Assembly: GCA_020440405.1 (NCBI GenBank)
Contig: JAGROF010000050.1
Span: forward strand, 1-8,411
DNA: 8,411 bases
From: Chlamydiia bacterium
GTDB lineage: Bacteria; Chlamydiota; Chlamydiia; Chlamydiales; Simkaniaceae
Direction of reading: 5' to 3'
Positions 1 through 7,737 of the stretch are shown here, piece after piece (within the stretch, counting starts at the first letter, position 1; every line of letters begins with the position of its first letter). The notes under the pieces are model-generated. The model worked only from the letters and a program-made list of their open reading frames with translations, was not told the DNA's origin and made no database searches. The translations under genes and the position numbers were made by a program.

Positions 1-518
1 CCTAAATGGTTTAAATTGAGGCGAATTCCTTGCTCTTTCCGTTTTTTGATATGGCGAGATAAGGGACCTTTTTCTCCTGGAATAATGACCGATGACGTTT
101 CTTTGCGGAGGGTATAGATTGCAATTGGAACAAGAATGTTTGCAAAGTGTTCCCCGAGCACTTTGAAGAGGTACAGCTGTAGCCGTTTAAAAGGAGAAAA
201 GAACTTGGGGATGCCATAAAGGTTGAGAAGGTAAACCATTTGGTTAGCAATGCGTTGATTGTTTTTTGAACGGAAGCATTGATCCGTCATGGCGGTTAAA
301 AAGACTTTTCCTACGGGATCGCTCATCATCCGATGGAGTTCCCCATACCTTTTCTTTTCCTCTTTAGTGAGGGTGGCATTGGACTCAGACAGAATCAAAG
401 CACCAAGCTCAATGGCTTTTTTCTCCCTGTCTTCTAAAGACATAGGGGCCCCCATTGACGCGGCAAGGAGATCACGCGCTTGATGCATATGTTTTGATTC
501 TACTTCTTTATTAGACAT
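1..518 (-). CDS. putA: PutA-like bifunctional proline dehydrogenase, N-terminal part (runs off left edge)
   Basis: The minus-strand frame from the ATG at 516-518 stays open for about 172 codons to the edge, so only the N-terminus is seen. The recognisable stretch lies at residues 75-172: MTDQCFRS, a QRIANQMVYLL-type segment, YGIPKFF, IPGEKGPLSRHIKKR and RLNLNHLG at the edge. From memory of the family, this is the start of the proline dehydrogenase module of single-chain PutA enzymes. These oxidise proline to pyrroline-5-carboxylate with FAD, then to glutamate with NAD. No ribbon-helix-helix DNA-binding domain is visible; the first 70 residues are a charged helical lead-in. The start is uncertain because no good Shine-Dalgarno precedes it, and a second in-frame ATG lies 10 codons in. 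It is divergent from namZ. The catalytic barrel and aldehyde dehydrogenase domain are outside the window, so bifunctionality is inferred. Confidence 0.78.
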   Translation of the reverse strand, partial: MSNKEVESKHMHQARDLLAASMGAPMSLEDREKKAIELGALILSESNATLTKEEKKRYGELHRMMSDPVGKVFLTAMTDQCFRSKNNQRIANQMVYLLNLYGIPKFFSPFKRLQLYLFKVLGEHFANILVPIAIYTLRKETSSVIIPGEKGPLSRHIKKRKEQGIRLNLNHL

Positions 519-558
519 TTACGACCAAATATTCTCTAAATACACTTCCCCGTAACTG

Positions 559-572
559 TTCTTGTACAAGAA
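559..572. promoter_or_regulatory. Perfect 14-bp palindrome in the putA/namZ divergent spacer
   Basis: TTCTTGTACAAGAA is its own reverse complement and sits midway in the 84-bp spacer between two divergent genes. The centre reads TTGTAC on both strands, a possible weak -35 in either direction, though no convincing -10 follows at standard spacing. A dimeric repressor or activator site controlling one or both genes is a reasonable inference; no regulator family can be named from the site. Confidence 0.4.
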
Positions 573-602
573 AAATCCTTTTTCCTCTAAGATTTTTTTC
601 GT

Positions 603-1808
603 ATGAAGTCTTTTGTTTTTTTGCTTTTTTTCCTTCCTCTTTTTGGAGGGGTGGATCTAGGTGTTGATGTGTTTGTTCAGGAAGCACATCAAAAGTCCCT
701 TAAGGGAAAGCGGGTTGGTCTGGTGAGCAATCACACAGGAGTTGATAAGCACATGACGCCAACCTTTGAGGTGTTGAAACAAGAGGGAGTGAAGATTGTT
801 GCTCTTTTCAGTCCAGAACATGGATGGTCGGGCAGTGGGTATGCTTTTGAAAAGATCGAGGATGGAACTATTGGGAAGCTAAAGGTTTATAGCTTGCATG
901 GGAAAACCAGGCGTCCCACTCCAGACATGCTGGAAGGGATCGATGTCTTAATCTATGATATCCAAGACATCGGAGTCCGCTCCTATACCTATGCCACGAC
1001 ATTATTCTATGTCATGGAAGAAGCCGCTAAGCGGAAGATTCCTGTGATGGTGTTAGATCGCCCCAACCCAATTAATGGCTTGATTATCGATGGGGGAATG
1101 CTAGAGCCCAAGTGGCGCTCTTTTATTGGATATGTCAATGTCCCTTACTGTCATGGAATGACTATTGGAGAGCTGGCCACATTTTTTAATGGAGAATATC
1201 GGATTGGATGTGACCTTAAAGTCATTCCGATGAAGGGATGGAAACGGACCATGACTTTTAAAGAGACGGGCCTTACCTGGGTTCCGACAAGCCCTCATAT
1301 TCCCGAAGCCGATACTCCCCTTTTCTATGCTTCGACAGGGATTTTAGGGGAACTTGAAATGGTCAATATCGGTGTGGGCTACACCCTTCCTTTTAAAGTG
1401 ATTGGAGCCCCTTGGATCGATGCAGATCTTTTTGCCGCAAAGCTCAATAGCCAAAAGCTTCCGGGTGTCCACTTCTTTCCTTTTCATTACCGTCCCTTTT
1501 ATGGATCGATGAAAGGGATCGACTGCCATGGGGTGTTGATTCGTGTCACCGATATGCGGAGGTATCAGCCTCTCAGTGTGCAGTATCTACTCATGGGAAT
1601 CTTAAAGAGTCTTTATCCCAAAGAAACCAAAGGATATCTTGAAAAAGTGAATGGGAGTAAAAAAAGACTTTTTTGCCTCGCCAATGGAAATGATGAAATC
1701 TATCGGATCATGCTTCACGAGCAGTATGCCGCATGGAAAATGATTGCCTATCAAAAAAGTGAGCGTGAACAGTTTAAAAAAACACGCGAGAAATACCTCT
1801 TATATTAG
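603..1808 (+). CDS. namZ: Exo-beta-N-acetylmuramidase NamZ (DUF1343, GH171)
   Basis: This 401-residue protein matches the DUF1343/NamZ family over its length. Enzymes of this family release MurNAc from the non-reducing end of peptidoglycan fragments during wall turnover. Visible motifs in order are VGLVSNHTG (38-46), FSPEHGWSG (69-77), IYDIQDIGVRSYTY (117-130), LDRPNPINGL (151-160), CHGMTIGELA (183-192) and IGAPWID (267-273). The conserved Glu72 of SPEHG is a likely catalytic residue by family comparison. Residues 1-16 form a hydrophobic signal-like segment, so a periplasmic site is likely. The usual EGTNLSEGRGTT-like segment is replaced by GELEMVNIGVGYT (249-261), which suggests a divergent subfamily. 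The ATG at 603 has only a weak upstream TAAGA. The stop TAG at 1806-1808 is the first triplet of the palindromic element downstream, so the C-terminus may have been set by that element. Only downstream genes on this strand are groES and groEL, which have their own promoter. Confidence 0.9.
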   Translation: MKSFVFLLFFLPLFGGVDLGVDVFVQEAHQKSLKGKRVGLVSNHTGVDKHMTPTFEVLKQEGVKIVALFSPEHGWSGSGYAFEKIEDGTIGKLKVYSLHGKTRRPTPDMLEGIDVLIYDIQDIGVRSYTYATTLFYVMEEAAKRKIPVMVLDRPNPINGLIIDGGMLEPKWRSFIGYVNVPYCHGMTIGELATFFNGEYRIGCDLKVIPMKGWKRTMTFKETGLTWVPTSPHIPEADTPLFYASTGILGELEMVNIGVGYTLPFKVIGAPWIDADLFAAKLNSQKLPGVHFFPFHYRPFYGSMKGIDCHGVLIRVTDMRRYQPLSVQYLLMGILKSLYPKETKGYLEKVNGSKKRLFCLANGNDEIYRIMLHEQYAAWKMIAYQKSEREQFKKTREKYLLY

Positions 1809-1968
1809 ATAGTGTCGTCAAATACCCAATGCTGTTTTTGACCTTTCTATGGAAAACTTCTGCGTTGCCCTGCTTCAAGAGCCCACCTGGGGCTCTTTCC
1901 ATCGGGCGCCTTGAATTTTTCTCATAGAAAGCCCCCTCCCAGCAAAGATTATTCGATGACACTATCTA
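1806..1968. repeat. 163-bp imperfect palindrome, MITE-like or hairpin element
   Basis: Two 79-nt arms (1806-1884 and 1890-1968) flank a 5-nt centre, ACCTG, and align as inverted repeats without gaps. The outer ends are the best matched: TAGATAGTGTC is identical in both, and the next 18 positions mostly agree, ending in TGCTG. Inner matching blocks are TTTCTATG, GCCC and the central AAGAGCCC/GGGCTCTT. Terminal inverted repeats, TA at both tips and the lack of a credible protein suggest a non-autonomous transposable element or a genome-wide hairpin repeat. Transcribed, it would fold into one long stem and could end namZ transcription. A short minus-strand reading frame crosses it, but I see no protein signature. 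Whether it is repeated elsewhere in the genome cannot be seen here. Confidence 0.75.
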
Positions 1969-1992
1969 GCAATCGTTGGTTTTATGTGCTAA
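1966..1992. promoter_or_regulatory. CIRCE-like HrcA operator upstream of groESL
   Basis: CTAGCAATC, 9 nt, then ATGTGCTAA. The CIRCE consensus is TTAGCACTC-N9-GAGTGCTAA, so each half matches 7 of 9 with exactly the right spacing. It ends 5 bp before the -35 box of the groES promoter. CIRCE is the known operator of the heat-shock repressor HrcA and typically controls groESL and dnaK operons, which makes the location telling. The left half is degenerate, and its first three bases are the tip of the palindromic element. Confidence 0.65.
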
Positions 1993-1997
1993 GTTGG

Positions 1998-2026
1998 TTG
2001 ACAAAAAGAAACAGCTCATCTATGAT
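1998..2026 (+). promoter_or_regulatory. groESL housekeeping-sigma promoter
   Basis: TTGACA at 1998-2003, a 17-bp spacer, and TATGAT at 2021-2026: a perfect -35 and a 5-of-6 -10 at ideal spacing. Transcription should begin near 2033, giving a leader of about 32 nt before the groES ATG. This is the strongest promoter I can see in the window, as expected for an abundant chaperonin. Confidence 0.8.
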
Positions 2027-2064
2027 TTTGTGTAAAAAAACTATTGCTTAGGAGCGTGAATACG

Positions 2065-4042
<1,978 letters not shown>

Positions 4043-4043
<1 letters not shown>

Positions 4044-4075
4044 AAAAAAGAGGGGGTTTTTACCCCTCTTTTTTT
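4043..4075. terminator. Bidirectional terminator between groEL and the convergent methyltransferase
   Basis: A run of A (4043-4049), GAGGGG (4050-4055), a 7-nt loop, CCCCTC (4063-4068) and a run of T (4069-4075). The GC stem flanked by A and T tracts works as an intrinsic terminator on either strand. It starts on the last base of the groEL stop codon. The minus-strand gene ends inside the loop, with its stop at 4060-4062, so its last four codons are part of the stem. Confidence 0.9.
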
Positions 4076-4617
4076 ATGTGATAACCCTTCCATCCCTCTA
4101 ATGAAAGTTCCCGGAGAATTTTCCCATAATGTGGGGGAGCTTCTTCGATGGGAAATCCAGATACGATCAGCTCCACTCCTCTAAAGTTAGGAAGCGCTTC
4201 CCAAGCGTGCCTTTGTTCTGAAGAAATCATGTTCATCAGGATAAGAGGATTTGAAGGGACTAGAGGCAAAACTGTGCTAAAAGTGCAATTGAGCTGATTA
4301 AGTTCGGCATTGCGTTTGGCATGAGCAATGGCCGCGTCATCGATGTCGATTCCATACACTTCAGGCGCGCCGGACAGTTTAGCTGCGAGGGAAAGGACAC
4401 CACTTCCGCACCCCACATCAATCACAGGTTGATCGATGGTATGGGGCATGAGAGTGAGCATGATCCGCGTAGTAGGATGAGAAAGATCGCCAAACCCCGG
4501 ACCAGACATCATCCGGAATGCTTGATCGACACTCCCAAACTCCTGCAAGGAAACATGCGCGTATCCATTCAAAAAATTTGGAGCATGCAGCTCCCATTGC
4601 TTTTCCCAATCAATCAT
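4060..4617 (-). CDS. PrmA-like class I SAM-dependent methyltransferase
   Basis: This 185-residue protein has a Rossmann-type methyltransferase core: SAM motif I VIDVGCGSG (65-73), the acidic strand end GIDID (89-93) and a motif IV-like LILMNMI (125-131). The preceding GPGFGDLSHPTT (39-50) resembles the FGTGTHPTT signature of PrmA, the ribosomal protein L11 methyltransferase, but GTGT is changed to GDLS. The long N-terminal PrmA domain that docks L11 is absent; about 35 residues replace it. It is therefore a short PrmA relative whose substrate I cannot name. The ATG at 4617 is the first possible start, because a stop codon lies two codons upstream. AGGAG abuts it with no spacing, which is unusual. 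It converges on groEL and shares its terminator, and diverges from tRNA-Arg. A role in modifying a translation protein is inferred only. Confidence 0.82.
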   Translation of the reverse strand: MIDWEKQWELHAPNFLNGYAHVSLQEFGSVDQAFRMMSGPGFGDLSHPTTRIMLTLMPHTIDQPVIDVGCGSGVLSLAAKLSGAPEVYGIDIDDAAIAHAKRNAELNQLNCTFSTVLPLVPSNPLILMNMISSEQRHAWEALPNFRGVELIVSGFPIEEAPPHYGKILRELSLEGWKGYHIKKEG

Positions 4618-4631
4618 CTCCTAATAGTATA
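4618..4631 (-). promoter_or_regulatory. -10 box and abutting AGGAG ahead of the methyltransferase
   Basis: On the minus strand TATACT (4631-4626) matches the -10 consensus in 5 of 6 positions, then AGGAG (4622-4618) touches the ATG. Transcription starting 6-8 nt after this box would begin at or within 2 nt of the start codon, giving an almost leaderless mRNA. No clear -35 is visible at the expected distance, so the assignment is tentative. Confidence 0.35.
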
Positions 4632-4636
4632 TAGGA

Positions 4637-4672
4637 TTTTCTCTTGCGAGAAAAGGATTTCTCCCGCACAAT
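4637..4672 (+). promoter_or_regulatory. Hairpin and possible tRNA promoter
   Basis: TTTTCTC, loop TTGC, GAGAAAA (4637-4654) is a perfect 7-bp inverted repeat in the spacer between the divergent methyltransferase and tRNA genes. TTGCGA (4644-4649), a 17-bp spacer and CACAAT (4667-4672) fit a weak promoter, 4 of 6 in each box, with a start near 4679 just before the tRNA. The dyad covers the -35 of this promoter and could act as an operator. Both assignments are tentative. Confidence 0.35.
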
Positions 4673-4683
4673 AAATAGATTCT

Positions 4684-4757
4684 GCACCGGTAGCTCAATT
4701 GGATAGAGTACCTGGCTACGGACCAGGAGGTTAGAGGTTCGAGTCCTCTCCGGTGCA
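4684..4757 (+). tRNA. tRNA-Arg (anticodon ACG)
   Basis: The cloverleaf is complete in 74 nt. The acceptor stem is GCACCGG/CCGGTGC with discriminator A. The D stem is GCTC/GAGT with one G-U pair. The anticodon stem is CCTGG/CCAGG with loop CTACGGA, placing ACG at 4718-4720. The T stem is AGAGG/CCTCT with loop TTCGAGT. ACG is normally edited to ICG by TadA and reads CGU, CGC and CGA. The 3' CCA is not encoded and must be added by the nucleotidyltransferase. The next gene starts 18 nt after the tRNA, so a joint transcript is likely. Confidence 0.97.
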
Positions 4758-4775
4758 CTCCTTTAAGGTATGACT

Positions 4776-5405
4776 ATGTCCCAAGTGCAATGTTTCCCCT
4801 CAGGCCCTTTTGAAACCAATGCTTACCTTTTGTCCTGCACAGAAACGGGTAAAGGAGTTTTTATTGATCCAGCTCCAGGGAGCTTTGACGCGCTCACGCA
4901 AGCGGCGGGAGGAATCAAGATTGAAGCGATTCTGCTGACACATTCTCACTGGGATCACATTGGAGATTTGAAAAAGGTGAAAGGAAGTTTTGGCATTCCT
5001 GTCTATGTGCACCCCAAAGATCGAGAGAATGTGATTCGTCCTGGCAGCGATGGGGTTCCTCTCATGACAAAGATTGAAGGGGTGGATCCTGAGTATGAAT
5101 TGAAAGAGGGGCAAATCCTGAAAGTGGGACATCTAGAGCTCAAGGTAATTGAAACGCCTGGGCATACCCCTGGTGGTGTGTGCTTCTATTTGGAAAAAGA
5201 AAAAATATTATTTTCAGGAGATACCCTTTTTAAAGGAGCGATTGGAAATCTTTCACTTCCGACGGCCAATCGCCCCGATATGTGGAAATCTCTTGAAAAA
5301 CTCGAAAAACTTCCCCCCGATACTGTTGTTTATCCGGGGCATGGTCCATCAACCACTATTGGGGATGAAAATTGGCTTCCCAAAGCCCGCGAAATCTTCA
5401 ATTAG
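4776..5405 (+). CDS. Metallo-beta-lactamase-fold hydrolase (glyoxalase II-like)
   Basis: This 209-residue protein carries the metal-binding signature of the MBL fold: THSHWDH (55-61; His56, His58, Asp60, His61), ETPGHTPGG with His130, the bridging Asp149 in FSGDTLF, and His189 in VYPGHG. These ligands suit a two-zinc site. The opening CFPSGPFETNAYLL and the GHTPGG and SGDTLF segments are typical of glyoxalase II-like hydrolases that cleave thioesters such as S-lactoylglutathione; the true substrate is not readable. It is cytoplasmic, with no signal peptide. Two ATGs lie at 4770 and 4776. I chose 4776 because TAAGG (4764-4768) is 7 nt from it but only 1 nt from the first. It lies 18 nt after tRNA-Arg and 37 nt before the peroxiredoxin, so the three may share transcription. 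A detoxification role fits the neighbour. Confidence 0.9.
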   Translation: MSQVQCFPSGPFETNAYLLSCTETGKGVFIDPAPGSFDALTQAAGGIKIEAILLTHSHWDHIGDLKKVKGSFGIPVYVHPKDRENVIRPGSDGVPLMTKIEGVDPEYELKEGQILKVGHLELKVIETPGHTPGGVCFYLEKEKILFSGDTLFKGAIGNLSLPTANRPDMWKSLEKLEKLPPDTVVYPGHGPSTTIGDENWLPKAREIFN

Positions 5406-5407
5406 AG

Positions 5408-5437
5408 TATAATATTCATAGAACGAACTAACGGAGG
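5408..5437 (+). promoter_or_regulatory. -10-like box and strong ribosome binding site of the peroxiredoxin
   Basis: TATAAT (5408-5413) is a perfect -10 hexamer right after the hydrolase stop, and GGAGG (5433-5437) stands 5 nt before the ATG. The 17-bp-distant position (5385-5390, GCCCGC) is not a -35, so the box may be a weak internal promoter or chance. The ribosome site is among the best in the window. Confidence 0.35.
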
Positions 5438-5442
5438 AATAT

Positions 5443-6027
5443 ATGACAAGTTTACTGATTGGAAAAAAGGCTCCCTATTTCAAAGCAGCAGCTGTAGCAA
5501 AGGACAAAATCAATGAAAACTTTTCTTTAGATCTTTTTCAAGGGAAGTATGTGGTTTTCTTTTTCTATCCGTTGGATTTTACCTTTGTTTGTCCGACAGA
5601 GTTGCATGCTTTCCAGGAAAAGTTAGGGGAATTTGAAGCGCGAGGGGCGCAGGTGATTGGATGTTCTGTAGATAGTGCATTTTGTCATTTGGCATGGGTC
5701 AATACACCAAAATCAAAAGGGGGAATCGAAGGGGTGAATTATCCTCTTGTTGCAGACTTGAATAAGAGTATTGCTCGCGATTACCATGTGCTCAATGAAG
5801 AAGCAGGGGTTGCTTTCCGCGGTCTTTTTCTCATCGATAAAGAAGGAACCATCCGTCATCAACTTGTGAATGACCTCCCTCTTGGGCGCTCTGTTGATGA
5901 AGCCCTTCGCCTTCTGGATGCTCTGATTTTCCACGAAGAAAATGGAGAGGTCTGCCCTGCCAATTGGCAAAAAGGGGAAAAATCGATGAAGCCGACCCAA
6001 GAAGGTCTCGCCACCTATTTCGGCTAA
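5443..6027 (+). CDS. Typical 2-Cys peroxiredoxin (AhpC/Prx1 family)
   Basis: This 194-residue thiol peroxidase reduces hydrogen peroxide and organic peroxides. The peroxidatic Cys50 lies in FTFVCPTE and the resolving Cys171 in GEVCPANW, the arrangement of typical 2-Cys enzymes that form intersubunit disulfides. Length is normal. KGGIEG (92-97) stands where eukaryotic enzymes have GGLG, and YF (192-193) occurs near the end; together they resemble, incompletely, the features linked to over-oxidation sensitivity. Two further cysteines, Cys74 and Cys81, lie outside the active pair. HLAWVNTPKS, PLVADLNKSIARDYHV and RGLFLIDKEG are standard family segments. It follows the MBL hydrolase by 37 nt. The electron donor, a thioredoxin or AhpF/AhpD system, is not in the window. 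The sequence resembles the chlamydial AhpC/TSA I remember, a taxonomic hint rather than proof. Confidence 0.96.
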   Translation: MTSLLIGKKAPYFKAAAVAKDKINENFSLDLFQGKYVVFFFYPLDFTFVCPTELHAFQEKLGEFEARGAQVIGCSVDSAFCHLAWVNTPKSKGGIEGVNYPLVADLNKSIARDYHVLNEEAGVAFRGLFLIDKEGTIRHQLVNDLPLGRSVDEALRLLDALIFHEENGEVCPANWQKGEKSMKPTQEGLATYFG

Positions 6028-6049
6028 AAAAGCTTTCTGAGGCATTTTT
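6026..6049 (+). terminator. Probable intrinsic terminator after the peroxiredoxin
   Basis: AAAAAAGCTT (6026-6035), loop TCTG, then AGGCATTTTT (6040-6049) pair with one mismatch and one G-U. The stem is AT-rich with a short GC core, followed by TATCCC and another T run. It would isolate the redox genes from the secretion genes. Weaker than the groEL terminator. Confidence 0.42.
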
Positions 6050-6076
6050 CTATCCCTTTTTTAAGGAGATGTGTTA

Positions 6077-6099
6077 CAAGCATTTTAATAAAATGTTTG
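6077..6099. promoter_or_regulatory. 23-bp dyad over the tpsB start region
   Basis: CAAGCATTTTA, centre A, TAAAATGTTTG: 11-bp arms with a single mismatch (G against T, a G-U pair in RNA). It covers the proposed TTG start of tpsB and lies 8 nt after an AAGGAG motif (6063-6068). It could be an operator for the secretion pair or an RNA hairpin that hides the start codon. No regulator family can be named. Confidence 0.45.
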
Positions 6100-7731
6100 A
6101 AATTTAGGCTCCTGATTGTGCTGTTATATCGAAGTCTTTTTTGTCTATTTGTAGTCTGTAGTTGGATGACCTGTTATGCAGTGGATTTAAAATCCATTAC
6201 CCTTTCTAATTGGGAGCATAAAGAGAGTCCTCCTTCTAAAAGCTTAGAAGGAATCTCGATCCACCATCTTCAAGTTCCAGGAAAACCACAAGACTTAAAG
6301 AATCAACTTGAGCAATATTTGGGACAGGAGATCAATGAGGACTTGATCCACTCTATCCGCCAAGCGATTGTCTCTTATTATAAATCACATCATGCACCAT
6401 TCCTTGAAGTCATTGCTGAAGAGCAAGATCTTTCTCAGGGAAATCTTGAGTTGATTGTTGTGGAGGGACGCTTAGGAGCTATCAAAGTCGATGGCAATCG
6501 GTGGGTAAAATCAGAAAAGCTTGCAAAACAAATGAAGCTTCAGTCTGGAGCATTGATTCGGCAGGATAAGGTGGCTCAAAGTCTTGCCTTTATCAATCGT
6601 AATCCTTTCCAACACGTTGATGCGATTTATGCGCCTGGGGATCAAATTGGAACAACTGATATTGAATTGATTACACGAGATCGCTTTCCATTAAGGGTGT
6701 ATGCAGGAATTGACAATACAGGGTTAAGTGATACAGGGAATAACCGTTTATTTACTGGTTTTAACTGGGGAGATGCTTTTTTTCTCGGCCATATTCTCTC
6801 TTATCAATATACAGCTTCATCAGATTTTCACGCCTTTCAAGCTCACTCAGTGAATTATACCGCACCCCTTCCCTGGCAACATTTATTCATGGCTTTTGGG
6901 GGGTATTCAACTGTTCATGCAAAGCTTCCCATCTCTCAAAGAGGAGAGGGGTTTTCTATTCAAGGGAGTGGTCGTTATATCATCCCGTTGCCTGTTTGGA
7001 GAAAACTTCTCAATGATATTTCCTTTGGATTCGATTTTAAACGAACGAATAATACCCTTAACTTGCAGGGCACTCCTTCCCGTTTTGGAGACTTGGTGAA
7101 TCTGACGCAGTTTACGGTCGGTTGGAATGGAAGCCATAGTCATCCTATTGTTGATACGGCTTACAATCTTGAGATCTACTTTTCTCCTTTTGAGATGGTT
7201 TCTGATCAAAGCAATGAGGCATTTCAGACGCTGCGCGACGGAGCAAAAAACAAATATGTCTATGGGCGTGCAGAGCTAACGAATTTTTTCACCCTCCCGC
7301 TAAACTTCGAGCTTGAAGTCGATCTTCAAGGGCAGGCTGCAAGTGAGAACCTTTTGCCGAGTGAGCAGTTTTGGTTGGGAGGTGTCGAAACCGTGCGAGG
7401 ATACAGTGAGCGTGTTGTCAGCTTTGACAATGCCTTTTTATTGAATATTGAAGCCTTTTTCCCTTCAACTCCTTTTCTCTTAAGGAAAGGCAATCGAGTC
7501 AGGGATGAGTTAAAATTCCTGATATTTTTTGACTATGGAGTAGGGAAAAATCATAAAGAGGAAGAGGATGAACCCGATCACGAGTATTTGATGAGTGTGG
7601 GGGTAGGAGCGCGGTATTTGATGGGTCGGTATCTTTCAAGTGAAGTGGATTATGGCTTTAAACTGCATAAAAACTCCATTATTGGGGATGATCTTGGGCG
7701 ATTGCATTTTTCATTAATTTTGAGTTATTAG
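6097..7731 (+). CDS. Two-partner secretion outer-membrane transporter (TpsB, FhaC/ShlB family)
   Basis: This 544-residue Omp85-superfamily pore translocates its partner TpsA across the outer membrane. It has a signal peptide (about 1-28, ending CYA), POTRA 1 (about 52-126, with YYKSHHAPFLEV and LELIVVEGRLG), POTRA 2 (about 127-196) and a 16-strand-type barrel from about 198. The loop-6 signature VRGY is at 433-436, followed by FFDYG (477-481), and the chain ends in tyrosine, as expected of barrel proteins. An acidic stretch, KEEEDEPDHE (487-496), stands out in a late loop. The start is unclear. TTG at 6097 has no near Shine-Dalgarno. GTG at 6118 has TTAGG 9 nt upstream and still leaves a signal peptide. 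An ATG at 6093 is one base out of frame. The TpsA exoprotein follows after 6 nt, so they form a secretion operon. Confidence 0.92.
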   Translation: MKFRLLIVLLYRSLFCLFVVCSWMTCYAVDLKSITLSNWEHKESPPSKSLEGISIHHLQVPGKPQDLKNQLEQYLGQEINEDLIHSIRQAIVSYYKSHHAPFLEVIAEEQDLSQGNLELIVVEGRLGAIKVDGNRWVKSEKLAKQMKLQSGALIRQDKVAQSLAFINRNPFQHVDAIYAPGDQIGTTDIELITRDRFPLRVYAGIDNTGLSDTGNNRLFTGFNWGDAFFLGHILSYQYTASSDFHAFQAHSVNYTAPLPWQHLFMAFGGYSTVHAKLPISQRGEGFSIQGSGRYIIPLPVWRKLLNDISFGFDFKRTNNTLNLQGTPSRFGDLVNLTQFTVGWNGSHSHPIVDTAYNLEIYFSPFEMVSDQSNEAFQTLRDGAKNKYVYGRAELTNFFTLPLNFELEVDLQGQAASENLLPSEQFWLGGVETVRGYSERVVSFDNAFLLNIEAFFPSTPFLLRKGNRVRDELKFLIFFDYGVGKNHKEEEDEPDHEYLMSVGVGARYLMGRYLSSEVDYGFKLHKNSIIGDDLGRLHFSLILSY

Positions 7732-7737
7732 AAAATT

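Noticed and set aside
289..483. Plus-strand frame of 64 codons at the left end
   Set aside because: Antisense to the PutA-like N-terminus, which has recognisable family segments.
1774..1962. Minus-strand reading frame of 62 codons across the palindromic element
   Set aside because: It is confined to an inverted-repeat structure and the namZ end, has no ribosome site or domain, and is best explained by the palindrome.
2044..2064. TTG start adding seven residues to GroES
   Set aside because: The Shine-Dalgarno GGAG lies inside this extension and is correctly spaced for the ATG at 2065, which gives the family's normal N-terminus.
4321..4674. Plus-strand frame of 117 codons opposite the methyltransferase
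   Set aside because: It overlaps a gene with clear SAM motifs on the other strand and has no family features.
4770..4775. ATG at 4770 as start of the MBL hydrolase
   Set aside because: TAAGG is only 1 nt upstream of it; the ATG two codons later has proper 7-nt spacing.
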